NCBI GenBank assembly: GCA_936432065.2 | Contig: OW386291.2 | Span: 23,227,821-23,291,820, forward strand | Source of the DNA: Rutpela maculata | Lineage: Eukaryota > Arthropoda > Insecta > Coleoptera > Cerambycidae | Length of the DNA stretch: 64,000 bases | Reading direction: 5' to 3' | Part shown: positions 22,776-36,100 of the stretch, piece after piece | Position numbering within the stretch: the stretch's first letter is position 1 | Layout of the letters: the number at the start of each line of letters is the position of its first letter | Position numbers and translations under genes: made by a program | The notes under the pieces: model-generated | The model's database searches: none | The model's input: only the letters and a program-made list of their open reading frames with translations | Told to the model about the DNA's origin: nothing

Positions 22776-23020
22776 CTGCTCCAAGGACTAAACCTATCAT
22801 ACCTTATTTATTTTTGTGGGCTGAATCCGAATTTTCAATTTAAAAAAATTTCTACCGCGTAGATTTCGAGTAAATCCCGGTTTTTATCGTCAAAGTACGG
22901 TTTTTGACAATAAAAACCGAGATTTACTCGAAATCTACGCTGTAGAAAATTTTTTAAATTGAAAATCGGATTCAGCACACAAAAATACTTAAGGCATGAT
23001 AGGTTTAGTCCTTGGAGCAG
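22776..23020. repeat. 245-bp near-perfect palindrome inside the gag-pol remnant
   Basis: 'ctgctccaaggactaaacct' at 22776 is mirrored by 'aggtttagtccttggagcag' ending at 23020, and the arms pair almost throughout to a centre at about 22897. Either a palindromic MITE plus duplicated flank, or an inverted duplication of local sequence. Confidence 0.85.
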
Positions 23021-23270
23021 ATTTTTTTTTTGTAGAGCTATGTGAAGAGACAGTTGTGACTCCGGTTGAACCAGTGGATTCTATACAATATGGGATGTGC
23101 ACGAACAATGAGAACCTATTGTTTTCTCTTGCAGAAGATGTAGAGCGAGAGAGAGATCAGGAGGTTCTCAGTCTCCCTCGAACTTGTATGTATTCAGGCA
23201 ACAGAGACAGGGAACTTGTTGATATAGCTTCGCTTTCTATAGTTTCTGCCATCCCGACTCCCATATGAGT
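23021..23270 (+). other. Open, unassigned segment after the palindrome
   Basis: Open for about 80 codons (contains ETVVTPVEPVDSIQYG and LSLPRTCMYSGNRDREL) until TGA at 23266. I do not recognise it. Its position suggests decayed gypsy polyprotein sequence. Confidence 0.3.
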
Positions 23271-23399
23271 TCATTTCAGTATGTATAGAGTTCACTGGGT
23301 TGAACGAAGGTGTCCATGTTTTATCTCTTCTTGTTAAGAACGATCTATTGAGGTTGCTGGAAAGGGTGTATTTAACGAAACAATAAGGGAGAGTACGTA

Positions 23400-23790
23400 A
23401 GAGACCTTAAACGTAACAAAATGGACAGATGTGGAAGGACTAAATGTTAGTCTCTCCTAGTCTGCCATGACAGGCATTTACCAGAATTAAGAAGTTAAAA
23501 TGGTTTGAAGCACTAGAATTTAGAGATGAAAGTAAAATATCTTGGAGTTATACCAGATTCAAAAGTTACCCGGAACCAGCAACTAAACAGAACCAAAAAT
23601 AGGACAGAGGTAGTACTTATGTCAGCTAGGCGAGTCCATGGGAACACATGGAGATTAAATCCAAGCATGTTTTATTGGATGGTATATTATGGTGGTCAGA
23701 TCCAAGATGCTGCAGCGCACTGCTGTTGATGAACTAAGCAAAGTACAAGACTTGCTTGTTAAAGGGATAAGAGACAAACAAACAAAAATT
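23400..23790 (+). pseudogene. LINE RT thumb-region fragment
   Basis: Contains KVKYLGVIPDSKVTRNQQLN, ARRVHGNTWRLNPSMFYWM and, after a frame change, QRTAVDELSKVQDL. This matches the post-catalytic region of R1/Jockey-type LINEs. Multiple stops and frameshifts. Possibly the distal part of the LINE whose start is at 20887-21030. Confidence 0.65.
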
Positions 23791-23994
23791 TACAACTCAA
23801 ACATGTATAAAAGCTCCACTCTAACAGAAGTAAAATGTGCTAGTTTCTTCATATTACTGATCTCATCAATCTCAGCGGTAGGATATAACAATTTTCTAAT
23901 TTAAATCAAACTAAAAGGATAATGAAACACCATTATAATATTGGTTTAATTTATATTTAGTAGAAAAGTAACAACTTATGCAAATAGATAAAAT

Positions 23995-24150
23995 TTATCT
24001 AGTAGTCCTAGTGGCATTAACAATCCAGTCCTCCACTATTCCTTTATGGCTTGCTAGCCATCTTATATTATTCTCAACTGTTTCAAGGGCAGTTGCACGA
24101 TTCGCTGTACCTGCACCTGCATTTGGATATTTCGCAAAGAACTGCTGCAT
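23995..24150 (-). CDS. APN: APN last exon with stop codon
   Basis: Acceptor TTATTTCAG|ATGCAG. It encodes MQQFFAKYPNAGAGTANRA, TVENNIRWLASHKGIVEDW and ends NATRTTR, TAA. The 'F...NP.AGAG....AL..V..NI.WL' pattern is the usual end of the ERAP1-like domain; no hydrophobic tail follows. Confidence 0.95.
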   Translation of the reverse strand: MQQFFAKYPNAGAGTANRATALETVENNIRWLASHKGIVEDWIVNATRTTR

Positions 24151-27100
24151 CTGAAATAAAAACAAGAGATTAAGGTGCAGTGTTTAAGGTGAACAAAAAA
24201 AAAATGAGAGTGCTTTCATAGATATATGTATTTTGTAATAATTTACGAATTTAAATTTTCCCGACAAAATTATCTGAATTCTCCAGAAGTACCATCAAAA
24301 TATTTTTGAAAAAAAGTTTTTTTTGAGTTTATGAAAAATCCAAAATAAGAGCAGATGTTTTGAATGGCCATTCCAAAAGGCATCGGAAGAATATACTGAC
24401 TGAAGATTTTTTCGAAAACAATACACCAGAGTTCAGACTTTACGTAGCTGAAAAGTTTCCTGAATTTTATAGCTTGTCCATGCCAAAATAAATGTTTTTC
24501 AGTGACATTATAGCAATTATTATTAAACGTGATTTTAGATAATCAAATAATTTTTAGTTTAATTTCTGATTTGATGAAAAAAAAAACCGATTTGTTGTAT
24601 AAAATCATCATTAGGAACTCGCAATATCTGATTGAATATAGTGGCATAGCCGACTTTTTTTAATATATTTTTTTCTGAAATCGATCGATAATGTCTACAT
24701 TTTCGGCGCGATTTCAGATCGAAAAATGCACAATTTTAGTATTTTAATCCGTTGCTAAGAAACTATCAGAAAACAGACCGGAAAAGATCCGTTGCCAAGC
24801 AACGATCAACAAAACCGTACGGGAATATTCCTGTACAGTTTTTTTACGTATATTTTAGACAGTAAACAAATACCCGCAGACAAACCAACTCACATTAAAA
24901 TTGCATTTATTAGTAAGCAGTTAGATTGTAATGAAGAAATGTTATGCATTAATACAAATTCCTTAATTTATAATAATATCGATTGTGATTTCAGAAAAAA
25001 TAGTATGTGTACTTCGGTGTGAAAGCACATTCCCGGATTTCGATGCTTGTTGGCCTCGGCTAGCGCCTCGGCGTCCGGGAATGTATTGCTTTCACACCTA
25101 AATACACAATATACCATTTTTAGTCACAATTTTCAAAAATAATTTAAAATGGCAGTGGAAATTCGGAAGTAGTTTATTATTTTCCATATTGTGGCTTGAA
25201 GTTCCCAGGTTTTTGCAAAATTTTTAAAATTCCCAGATATTTCCATGATTTTTTAAAGTTTTTTTATAATTCCCTGAATTCTCCAGATTCTTCAGGTTTT
25301 TAATACGAGTTCGAACCCTGTATACTTTTAAGGTCTAATTGCAATCCACTAGTGCCCACGTGCCTTAAAGAAGCTCACTAATTTCTCCCCAAAGAGTCTT
25401 GTGTTTTTAACAAAATTCTCTAGATGCGCACGGTTACTAGTCGTGGTTGCCATTATGTTCTGCGATATTAATAATAATTAACACTTAACATCACCAATAT
25501 TTCAGTTAATCACAATAGACTGGCGGTACATGACCAGTCAGGTGCAATGTTTTTAAAATGCATGCCAATCATATATATCAATGAAATTACCATGAATATG
25601 CCAGAAACGCAAATTTTAGGCAGTCGTCGCGTGCACAAGTGCAAATCGATTTTTTTTGTTTTTTGTTTTTTTTATTTTAAAATGGATGCCAATAGTGCCA
25701 AACGAAAGGCCATGAAAAAGAATCCAGCAAAAATTCATTGGCATGCAATTTCCGCGCGCAAAACAACTTTAGATGCGCACATTAAATCGTAAAATTTTTT
25801 GGTGATCTTGATTGTGGATGATTTTGATTTTGGATTTTTTTTCAAGGCTTTTCGTTTGGCACTATTAGCATCCATTTTAAAATAAAAAAAAAACACAAAA
25901 AAACCAAAAAAAAACCGATTTGCACACCCTTCTGCACGCGACGACTGCCTAAAATTTGCGTTTCTGGCATATTCATGATAATTTCATTCATATATATGAT
26001 TGGCATGCATTTTAAAAACGTTGCACCTGACTGGTCATGTACCGCCAGTCTACAACAATAAATTTTAAAGTTGACATTTGGTTATTATACAGGGTGAAAT
26101 TAGTTTCATGTCATTAAAAAAATTGGTAATGGGGACCCATTGGACAAACAAAAAACCTGTATGACTTTTTCCTTTAGGGCACTTTGAAAAAACTGAGCTA
26201 GCTCAAAGATTTGAATGTTAAGGTAGGAGACACTTGACAACCACTGCTTTTCTAGGTCAATGGACGTACAGTTTGGAATCATAAAAGTTTCTTACCTACT
26301 TTTAAAAAGTCATAAAAAGGTGTAAAGATTACCGACTTGTGTCCTCGTCGCCGCGCGGTCTCAAACAAAGAAGCGCGGCACTTTGATGGGACCGCATTAG
26401 CTTGTTTCATGATCAAAGGCGCCGACTTTCGCGACGATAATAAAGCCTACTCCAGTATTCCAGCAATTCCCAAACAATATTACTAAAATTTTCGAATTTT
26501 TTGTTTATCTCTTTCTCCAAAACTTTAGACCCCATGTTATATAAGGTTTTATTGTTTGTCTAGTCGTTCCCCACCACTAGTTTTTTTAATGACATGAAAC
26601 GAATTACGCCCTGTACAAAAAACGAATAGTAACTAGTAGTAACACTACCCCACTTCTTTTATAGGCAACATAATGTATTTTTGAGAAATAATTTAATGAA
26701 ACCTTTAAGTGTGAGAGGTAGCGCAATGTAGAAACAAAGCGTTAAAATTGCACGTATCTGTTGAAGTTAAATACTTCAAAAATGCAGAGGGAGGTAAGCA
26801 TCAGTTGCACATCCAATTATTTATGTACAGGTTTAGATAATAATTGTTAATTTTCGTCATACCTCCCTCGTAAGTATACTCTTATTCCATTGTTTTGTCG
26901 ATAGTCAGTGACACTTTATATACTAAATACTTGTTGCCATTGGCAACGGGTCGTTACTTTTCATAACGTCCCTAGGGAAATAAAGTAAATTTGGGAAATT
27001 TTTTTCTTTTATATAACAAGTATTAAATGTTTTAACTTTTTTGAAAGTAAATCCACACAAGCTTTACTTATATATATGATTTAATATATCCTGACAGTAA

Positions 27101-30100
27101 TTGTCATTTGAATAGAAGCCGCGTCCTAAATTTATTTTATTGACGATTGTCATGGACAAGGGCGCAGCCAGCGGGGGAGCCGTGCCCCCCCCCACCAAGC
27201 CGTCCTCCATGAACCAAAAATAAAGACGCATTATCTCTATCAGTACAAAACAGTATTTAAACTATTCCTTGAAATAAATATTGTGTAATTAATGCCAATA
27301 TTATCTAGTAGAGGAATCTATACACATCCGTTTGCAACAATTTTCTGAAAAGTTTTCCTCATCCTTTGGAGAGGCCGGTTCTATTGCCCCCCCCCCCCCC
27401 CACAGATGAATTTTCTGGCTGCGCCACTGGCCATGGATATTCCAAGCATCGCTATCTTTACCATTTGCTTAGCAAATATGAAACCTAACTCAAATAATTA
27501 TAGTTTTCCACTAGTTTTCTCAAGTTTTTTTCTGGTTTAATGATTCATGGGGACGACGAAAAATATATTATGCACCGCGGGTCGCATAGTGCGATTTTTT
27601 GATCTCGAATACTTGCAAATTGTATTCTCGACCAAAAAAAGTGCACTTACGACCTTTGGTACATAAATAACTATTATAGTACGCGAAATAGATATAAAAT
27701 AATTGTTTTATTGCCGACCATTTGTACACGCCGACTAATTCCTTTGTCGGCATACGCGGCGCTTTTGATATTTGATAATAGGAATTCTCTTGTATCTTAT
27801 ACTTCTACCATACTTGAAAATAAGATTTCGTTCGGTCCAGCATCACAATGTTTCACCGTAGTTGGAACCACTGAGTTAATTGCATTGTTATTCAGAGATA
27901 AAATTTTTAAAATAATTACCTCCGTAAGTCTTTCTGGTGTCGCAAAACTATTGGTGATGGTTGGTATTAACGATCCCAAGTATCTATTGTTAAGAGTAAA
28001 TCTAGCAACCAGGTATTCCCAATTTTCTCTAAAATAAAAAAAAAACTTTTATTAAGTAATTTATTAAACAACTTATTTAAAAACTTACCTAACCCAATCC
28101 CATACGAGCGATGTGCCAGCAGTATTCCCTGATATGTACCCTATTACTGTGAAGAAATCTTGACCTCTCACAATACTTTCATTTCTGGTTAATTCAATCA
28201 ACCTGTAAAAAATAAAATTATCACTTAATCTCGTAGTCTTTTTTAAACCTTTAAAATTAAATAACTAAAATTACAAATTATCTTTAGCATTATTATTTGG
28301 CAATTTCTAAAATTATTTGCATTTTGAATTAAATTTTGGTTTCATAGGGAGAGTCACTCTTTACGGCATGAGAAAAGAGAACTCTCGACCTGATTTTCAG
28401 AGATCTGGGAAACCGTCGACACAAAATTACACGCGTCAGAACAACGTCAGAAATTAGTACCTCATTTTGTGTCCCCAGTAAACATTGCAATACATTTATT
28501 GCCGGGAAGCTCTCGTGCCAGCCACTCCACGAGAGCTCCGTTGAGTAGGAATAAATCTTTTGGCTAGTGTTTCTTGCAATCGAAACTTTTTGTGGCAATA
28601 CTTAAGCATTTAACGCGGGTCAGGCTTGTAATTCGTAATCGATGGGGCATTAGTCCGGAGAATAGCTGTTGGTTGCAGCCTGGATTTTATTCCTTATATA
28701 TTTAAGGAAATATATAGAAGAGCTTCCAAATACTGTTCACAAATGTGTAAGTTGACAATTCTAATCAAGCAATATGTGTTGCGTGATGCACGTAGCTACC
28801 GGCGTACTTAAGTAAAAGAAATTTTGAATAAGGTGATAATTTACATAAGGTGATAATTTAATTTTTAAACTAGCCAAAAATTTTTTAAACGGATAATTTT
28901 CTCTTAAAGGGAATGTGGCCTAAGTAAATTTCAGGTATATACAAGGTGTCTCGTTTCGTTATGTTCAAATTTTGGAAGCGTAAAGTAGACTCAATTATAA
29001 GACTAAAAAACACAAAAGTGGCCTGCCACTTTTGTGTAAAAATCGCCCTAGCGATTTTTATTTGTTTCGATGTTACAGGTCTATTAAATTTGTGAACATT
29101 AGAATTGGAATTAGCACCGATAGTTGAGGTCAAGTTCACAGAGTTGTAGGGGGTATTATACCTAGAAAATGATTTCTTCACGATCGCTCTCCGAAATTTC
29201 CACTCCTTTAAGATTATGTAAATACGCTCAATTCCGTCAGTCTACAGTGTGTCCTCCGATTGAGTTCGCTATAGGTGAAATGGACAAAAAATTTTCGATT
29301 TTTTTTTAATATTTGGAGGTTCACCCCTGCTTATCTAAAAGTAATTTTGGGTGTACTTTTGTTTTTTAAAATTATGTAGGCCATGACAGGTAAGCAAAAA
29401 CGAATTTCATGTTAGGTAAAGTACTTTTTTCTGAAATTGATCAGCAATGTCTACATTTTTGGCGAGATTTCAGATCGAAAAATGCACCGGAAAAGATCCG
29501 TTGCCAAGCAACGATCAACAAAACCGTACGGGAATGTTATTTTCCCGGTCTAGGCCGGAAAAGTAACATTCCTGTACGGTTTTTTTATGTATATTTTAAA
29601 CAGTAAATAAATACACGCAGGCAAACCAACTCACATTAAAATTGCATTTATTAGTAAGCAGTTAAATTGTAATGAAGAAATGTTATGCATTAATACAAAT
29701 TCCTTAATTTATAATAATATTGATTGCGATTTCAGAAAAAATAGTATGTGTACTTCGGTGTGAAAGCACATTCCCGGACTTCGATGCTTGCAATTCGTCG
29801 TCCGGGAATGAATTGCTTTCACACCTAAATACACAATATACTATTTTTCTGAAATCGATCGGCAATGTCTACATTTTTGACGCGATTTCAGATCGAAAAA
29901 TCCACAATTCCAGTATTTTAGTCCGTTGCTAAGAAACTGTCAGAAAACAGACTGGAAAAGATCCGTTGCCAAGCAACGATCAACAAAACCGTACGGGAAT
30001 GTTACTTTTTCTGAAATCGATCGGCAATGTCTACATTTTCGGCGCGATTTCAGATCGAAAAATGCACAATTCCAGTATTTTAGCCCGTTGCTAAGAAACA

Positions 30101-33100
30101 ATCAGAAAACAGACCGGAAAAGATCCGTTGCCAAGCAACGATCAACATTCCCGTACGGTTTTTTATATATATTTTAGACAGTAAATAATTACACGCAGAC
30201 AAACCAACTCACATTAAAATTGCATTTATTAGTAAGCAGTTAGATTTTAATGAAGAAATGTTATGCATTAATACAAATTCCTTAATTTATAATAATATTG
30301 ATTGTGATTTCAGAAAAAATAGTATGTGTACTTCGGTGTGAAAGCACATTCCCGGACTTCGATGCTTGTTGGCCTCGGCTAGCGCTTCGGCCAACATTTT
30401 CATCGTCGTCCGGGCATGTATTGCTTTCACACTTAAATACACAATATACTATTCTGTAAAAGATACAGCAAAATGTCATTAAGGAAAGTCATTCAGATTA
30501 AAAAGTTATAGTCCTATGCAAAATTTCAAGAACTTATGCCTACTTTGATGATTTTGATTTTTCAGTATAATTGCATTTTGCTGTATTTTGTACAGAAAAG
30601 GTACTATACCTAACATGAAATTCGTTTTTGCTTAACTGTCATGGCCTACATGATTTTAAAAACAAAAGTATACCCAAAATTATTTTTTAGATAAGCATAT
30701 GAAAAAAAAAAAAAAAAAAAAATCGGTCTCTTGTCTGCATGTTGACGCTATTCTAAAAATTATTTGACAGTGAAAAATAATATTTGGAATGTAGTTGACA
30801 CTTTCTTTAAGAAAAAAAACCTGATACTTTTAGTAAAAAAAATATACATACAGTGTGTCTCACTGAAGAGTGTAACAGCGTAATAATTCTTTCTTTTTTG
30901 TCCGATTTAAATGAAACTGATTTAAAAAGATAGAGGCCACCAAGGTCTATTTAAGACACCAAAATCACTTACCATCATTTAGCATCGTAGATGGCCTTGC
31001 ATTCAAGGCCATCTGCGATGCTAAATGATATGAAAAAAATCAAAAAATCATAGTAGGCATTTTTTAATAAAAAAATTTTATTAACAAAACTTGTTCGAAA
31101 TCATTCCAAAACTGAATCTGAAGTTTAGTTAAATTTAAAAAAAATGAGGTCTGAGATGAAAAAAATTCCAGTTCCAAATTTCTCGTTTTGATAAAAATGC
31201 TCTGACTCCTTTGTTTCTACTGAAAGACAATTTTGTAAATGTCAGATTAGTTGTCAAGTCAATCTGTTGGCATTCTGTCTGATTTTTTGTATTCTATCAT
31301 ATTTTATTTCAATTAAAGTGCTTACTGTCGTGAGCGAAAAAAATAGGACAACTATTTTTTTCTAATGTAAATATGTCTCTATTTGCACACTTGCAATGAA
31401 TTTTGACAAATAACTGACAATATCACAAAAATTAAAATTAGATGTACACAACTAGATTTTAGCAAAAATACGTTATAAGACTTGTCTCATTTTTTTTGCG
31501 CACGACAGTACAACTGCGGAAAAAGTGGAAATTGTTAGATTAGTTGGTGATAATTCTCATACAGCGAGAAAAGCTGCTACAGAATTTAATAATCGGCATC
31601 CAGATCGACCCCCAATAGGCCATGTAAAAGTTTGTTTGTCGAATTAAGATAGAACTGGCAAAGTGTGCAATAAACAAGAACGTGTGAGTGATCATGTTAG
31701 CGATGCAGAAATTCTTCAGTTTGTGAGAGAAAATCCAAGGTCTAGCCTAAGGAGAATGTCCACAATTTTAAATATACCCAAGGATACAATTTGGCGATGC
31801 TTCCATCGAAATAAATTACGTCCCTTCAAGCCCGTTTTCTTACACACATTAGAAGAAGGAGACGAAGAAGGGCGGCTAGAATATTGCTTTTGGTGTCAGA
31901 GAGAGTTTTTGAACAACCCTAATTATTTTAAAAATATTTTATTCTCAGATCAAGCGACATTTATAACTAATGGCACAGTTAACTTTCAAAATACTAGAAA
32001 TTGGTCCGTTAAAAAACCTCATTGGGTTGTAAATTGTCTACGCCAGTATTCAGAAAAGGTTGAGGGTTCAGTTGAGGGAGATTTGAATGCGGAACGTTTT
32101 CTAATTTTTTTGCAAACTGAATTTTCAATCGAAATAGAAAACTTGCCCCTTATTCCATACGACAATGCGATATTTCAACTTTATGCAGCCCCGATCCACA
32201 ACGCAATGGTAATACGGAATTGGCTAAACAACAACTTTTCCCGGAGGTGGATTGGAAGAAAGAGGCCTATTATTAATTTGCCTCCGAGGTCACCTGACCT
32301 TACGCCTTTGGACTTTTTTTTATGGGGATTTCTAAAGAATGAAGTCTACAAAACGCAGCCACGAAATAGACTACAAATGGAAAACTGGATTAGGCAATCT
32401 TGCGCTGAAATTACGCCTGCCTCCGAAAAGTTATGGAAAGCCAATCGAGGCATGCATTAGGGCTGATGTAGGTTTGATAGAACATAATATTTAATCTTTT
32501 GGTTGTATTTATTATTCATTTGTGTAAATTGTGTTTCAAAAAAATAAATTTAGAAATAATTTTTATTAAAATGTCTAAAATATATTTTTTAATTATTTTG
32601 GAATTTAACTAAACTCTGGATTCATGGTTCTTGAATGATTTCGAAGTTTTGTTAATAAAATTTGTTGATTAAAAAATGCTGATTTTTTTCATATAATTTA
32701 GCATCGTAGATGGCCTTGCATTTTAAGATGGAAAGTGATTTTGTGGTCTTAAATAGACCTTGATGACCTCTATTTTTTGAGATCAGTTCGATTTAAATCG
32801 GATAAAAAACAAAAGAATTATTACGCTGTTACACTCTTAAGTGAGACACACTGTATAAGGTGGTCACTCAAGAAAACAATTAATAAAATAAATAAAAGAT
32901 GCCAAATAGAGAGGGCAGTTTCGTGTAAATAAACATAAACATGCTACAAATATTTGAAAAAAAAACGCAGATCTATTACATCTATTACCCGCCAACATTG
33001 TACGCATCAGAGAGAGAGCTGATAAACAATGTTACTAAGCGTGCTTGCCACACAACATGATGTAGCCCACTCAGCTACCGTGTCTGTAAATACTTTTACA

Positions 33101-36100
33101 GATTTACAGATATAAAAGAATATTTTCAGCGAGATCGTATTCGAGTTATTAGGATTAGTCAAATCTTCAATATATTTTTGATATTTTAAATTAAGCAGGA
33201 AACTAAATAAAACTGACTCCTACCTGTTCAGTAAAGCTACATCTTGTACGTTCGCCAATCCATTAACTAACTTAAGTTTTTCTGTGGCATCGTTTTCGGC
33301 TTTGTACACCTCCAATAACGATTCCCATGTAGTTTCGTTTGCATTCTTCATTCCTAAAATTACAAAATCGTGTTGGTAAGTAACATTTTTGCAACGAATT
33401 GATATTTACCATATCTATAGATAAGACTTCTCAAGTCTTGTGAGAGCGCCGTTTGGGTTTGTATCCAGTCATTAAACCGACTCTGAGCTTCTGCCAGGCA
33501 ACCCTCATGGTCTACTGCGCACGCTAAACTCAAGACATCAATACGAGTCAACCTAAAATAATAATAATAATAATAATAATAATTTCGACATAAATGTTTT
33601 ACAGTTTTTTAGGACAACTATTTCTATTCTATATAACTACTAATGAAAGATGAGAAAATCTAAGAAATTTGTACAACTTTTCCAGGATTGAAATTATTTG
33701 GCAAAAAAATGTAAACTTGATTTATTGCGAAGAATTTAATAATGTTCAGTTTACAAAAGTAGATGCAGAGAAAACTTTACTGGACAATTTCAGTTTTGTA
33801 CACTATGCTTGTGGTCCAAACTTTGATGAGAATAAGTAAAGCGCTCGCCAATCGAGGCCAACCCCCCAGGTTTGACAGTTCATTGTTCAAAAATGATTGC
33901 ACCTATCGGCAGTATACATATACCTTTTTGTGGTAAATTTTCACTTATAATATCACAAGAGCTCAAATTATTTCCGAAAATTTTCTTGAGGGCACGAATA
34001 TTTTGAAAATTATTCCGAGTCGCGAAGCGACGAGGGATAATTTTCTTAAAATATTCGTGCCCGAAAGAAAATTTCCCGGAATAATTTAAGCTTGCGTGGT
34101 ATTCGGTAAGAAAATTTCACACCACTTAACGCCATAATTTGGAAAAAAATTATTAATCCAACCTGACATTTTAAATTAATTTCACTGCTTGTCAAGTTGG
34201 CCAGGGTATTGTTGTTTTTGACATATTATGTTGATTTGTCATTTTTGTTTAACCGGTTCTGTCACAAAGCTTAATAATTACTAGTTTAAAAGGTCTGCCT
34301 TTGATTTTAATAAGTGTATAGCGAAATGTCGCGATTTGGTAAAGAAAATCAACAAGTAATTAGACAAGAAATTCAAAATATAACACCAGATAACACCCGA
34401 AAATCAAAATCAAGTGTATGGAAACAGTTTGTTGAATTTTGTGACGAAAAGTTGTATAATATTCAGGAGTGTATGAGTGTAGTACAGGTGGCTACTATAC
34501 TGGAGGACTACGCATTTAATATGAAAAAGAAAAATTTTGAAGATTATAAGGAAAGTGTGGTCAAAGTGATGTGGAACTCTACTGCTAAACAGTTACAAGA
34601 AATTTATTACGAAAAATATAAAATAAAATTTAATCCGTTTTCTGATGTGGAATTTGCGACCGCTAGAGCTGCACGCGATGTGCGCAAAAAATTACAGAGA
34701 GACCCATTAAAAAGAAAAGTGAGTGCTTCAGCCTTAACCAACGACGAATACAAAAAAAATATTGAAATGTGGGATGAAAATACTCCAGATGGATTGCAGC
34801 GTAAATTTTTTCACATAGTTTCACATGAGCTGGCATGGAGAGGAGGGGAAGGATATTCTGCGTGTATCCAATACTTCAAAGAAGAAACTGATAATTTCGG
34901 AAACCCAAAAGGTCGGATAGAATATAATCCAATATTCTCCAAAACCACACAAGGTGGTTCTAAAAAACTGTCGGATAGTAAATGGTTGATTACAAATTTC
35001 GATAATCCACAAATGTGTCCGGTTCGTTTGTTTAAGAAGTTGATGGAAAAAGGGGGAAATCTTATTCAGACCGACAGATTATTCTTAACACCAAACCCAT
35101 ACTGGAGTCAATCCAATTCGAAAGGATGGTACAAGAATAGCCCAGTTGGTAAGAACATTGTATCTTCATGGTTTAAATCAGCAGCCTCTGATATAGGAAT
35201 TGACACTAAAAAAGTAAAAATAACTAATCATTCTGCCAGAGCAACAGCTGTTTCGAAATTGGCCAAGGAAGGAGTTGGTGAACAACAGCTCATTAAAATT
35301 ACTGGACACAGTAATAGTCAGTCAATCAAACTTTACTTACAATTGGACGTTGAACATCATCATCAGATGATTGAATCCATGAGGAGAATTTCATCAAGTA
35401 CTAGCAAGTTTAATCATGATCAGAGTACAATGCAAAATAAAACAGAAAGTACCCAGATTCAACCCACCAATTCAAGTCAGCCCACAAACATTTATAATAA
35501 TTGTGTTTTTAATATTAATAAAACCTATAATAATTAAATTTATTTCGTTATTATTTTGCTTATTAGTCGATATCATTAGAGATTTGCCAATGAAGATATT
35601 AGTTCAACATGAAATAAATTCTAAAAAAATCATATAGGTATATCCACCATATTTCGTTAAATAAAAAAAAGTTACCAACTTTAGTTACACCAAATGCTAA
35701 AACTCAGATGGGTATTAGTTCAGTCTATCGCCCTTTCATAATTTTAGGTTACTAAAGGTGGTAGAAATGTATTTTTTGTTAAAGTAATCCATAACACTTC
35801 TAATTTAAAAAATATAATATTAACATGGTTTGTTGCAGTAGGTGGCCGTGATATAGGCGCATGCTTTTGACAGATGAGGTTTATATTGGTAAATTACATT
35901 AAGTTACTGTATAGTAAACCAGCAAACAAAGATATTTTTATGTAAAACATTTCTTGTAAGCATTTGCGTTAAACAATTTGAGAAAAATGGAATGCTTTGA
36001 AAAGTACAATTTATGTAAATACTGCAAAGAGTTGAGTCAAGCTCAAATATGTCATCCAAGATTAATATATTTAACGAATTTAATGGAAGATTGCGATCAG

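Larger units (their letters stand above)
30851..32853 (+). mobile_element. Mariner/Tc1-like transposon, defective
   Basis: The ends CAGTGTGTCTCACT (30851) and AGTGAGACACACTG (ending 32853) are flanked by TA. The TIRs stay recognisable for about 280 bp and contain the repeated 'tagcatcgtagatggccttg'. The left TIR holds an extra small palindrome (30979-31031). The single ORF is the transposase (31511-32460), interrupted at its N-terminus by a MITE (31325-31508). Confidence 0.88.

Noticed and set aside
25547..25792. 81-codon ORF in a MITE
   Set aside because: It lies across the TIR and centre of a palindromic MITE; sequence dictated by the repeat.
28329..28598. 89-codon minus-strand ORF next to APN exons
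   Set aside because: Does not fit the APN protein, lacks splice signals in frame, and overlaps a repeat fragment.
29409..30177. ORFs containing 'FSEIDxQCLHFxRDFRSKNA'
   Set aside because: The recurring peptide comes from tandem copies of the hairpin repeat, which also occurs without an open frame at 24670.
30851..32853. Active mariner
   Set aside because: Stop codon, MITE insertion, deletion and loss of a catalytic Asp rule out activity of this copy.
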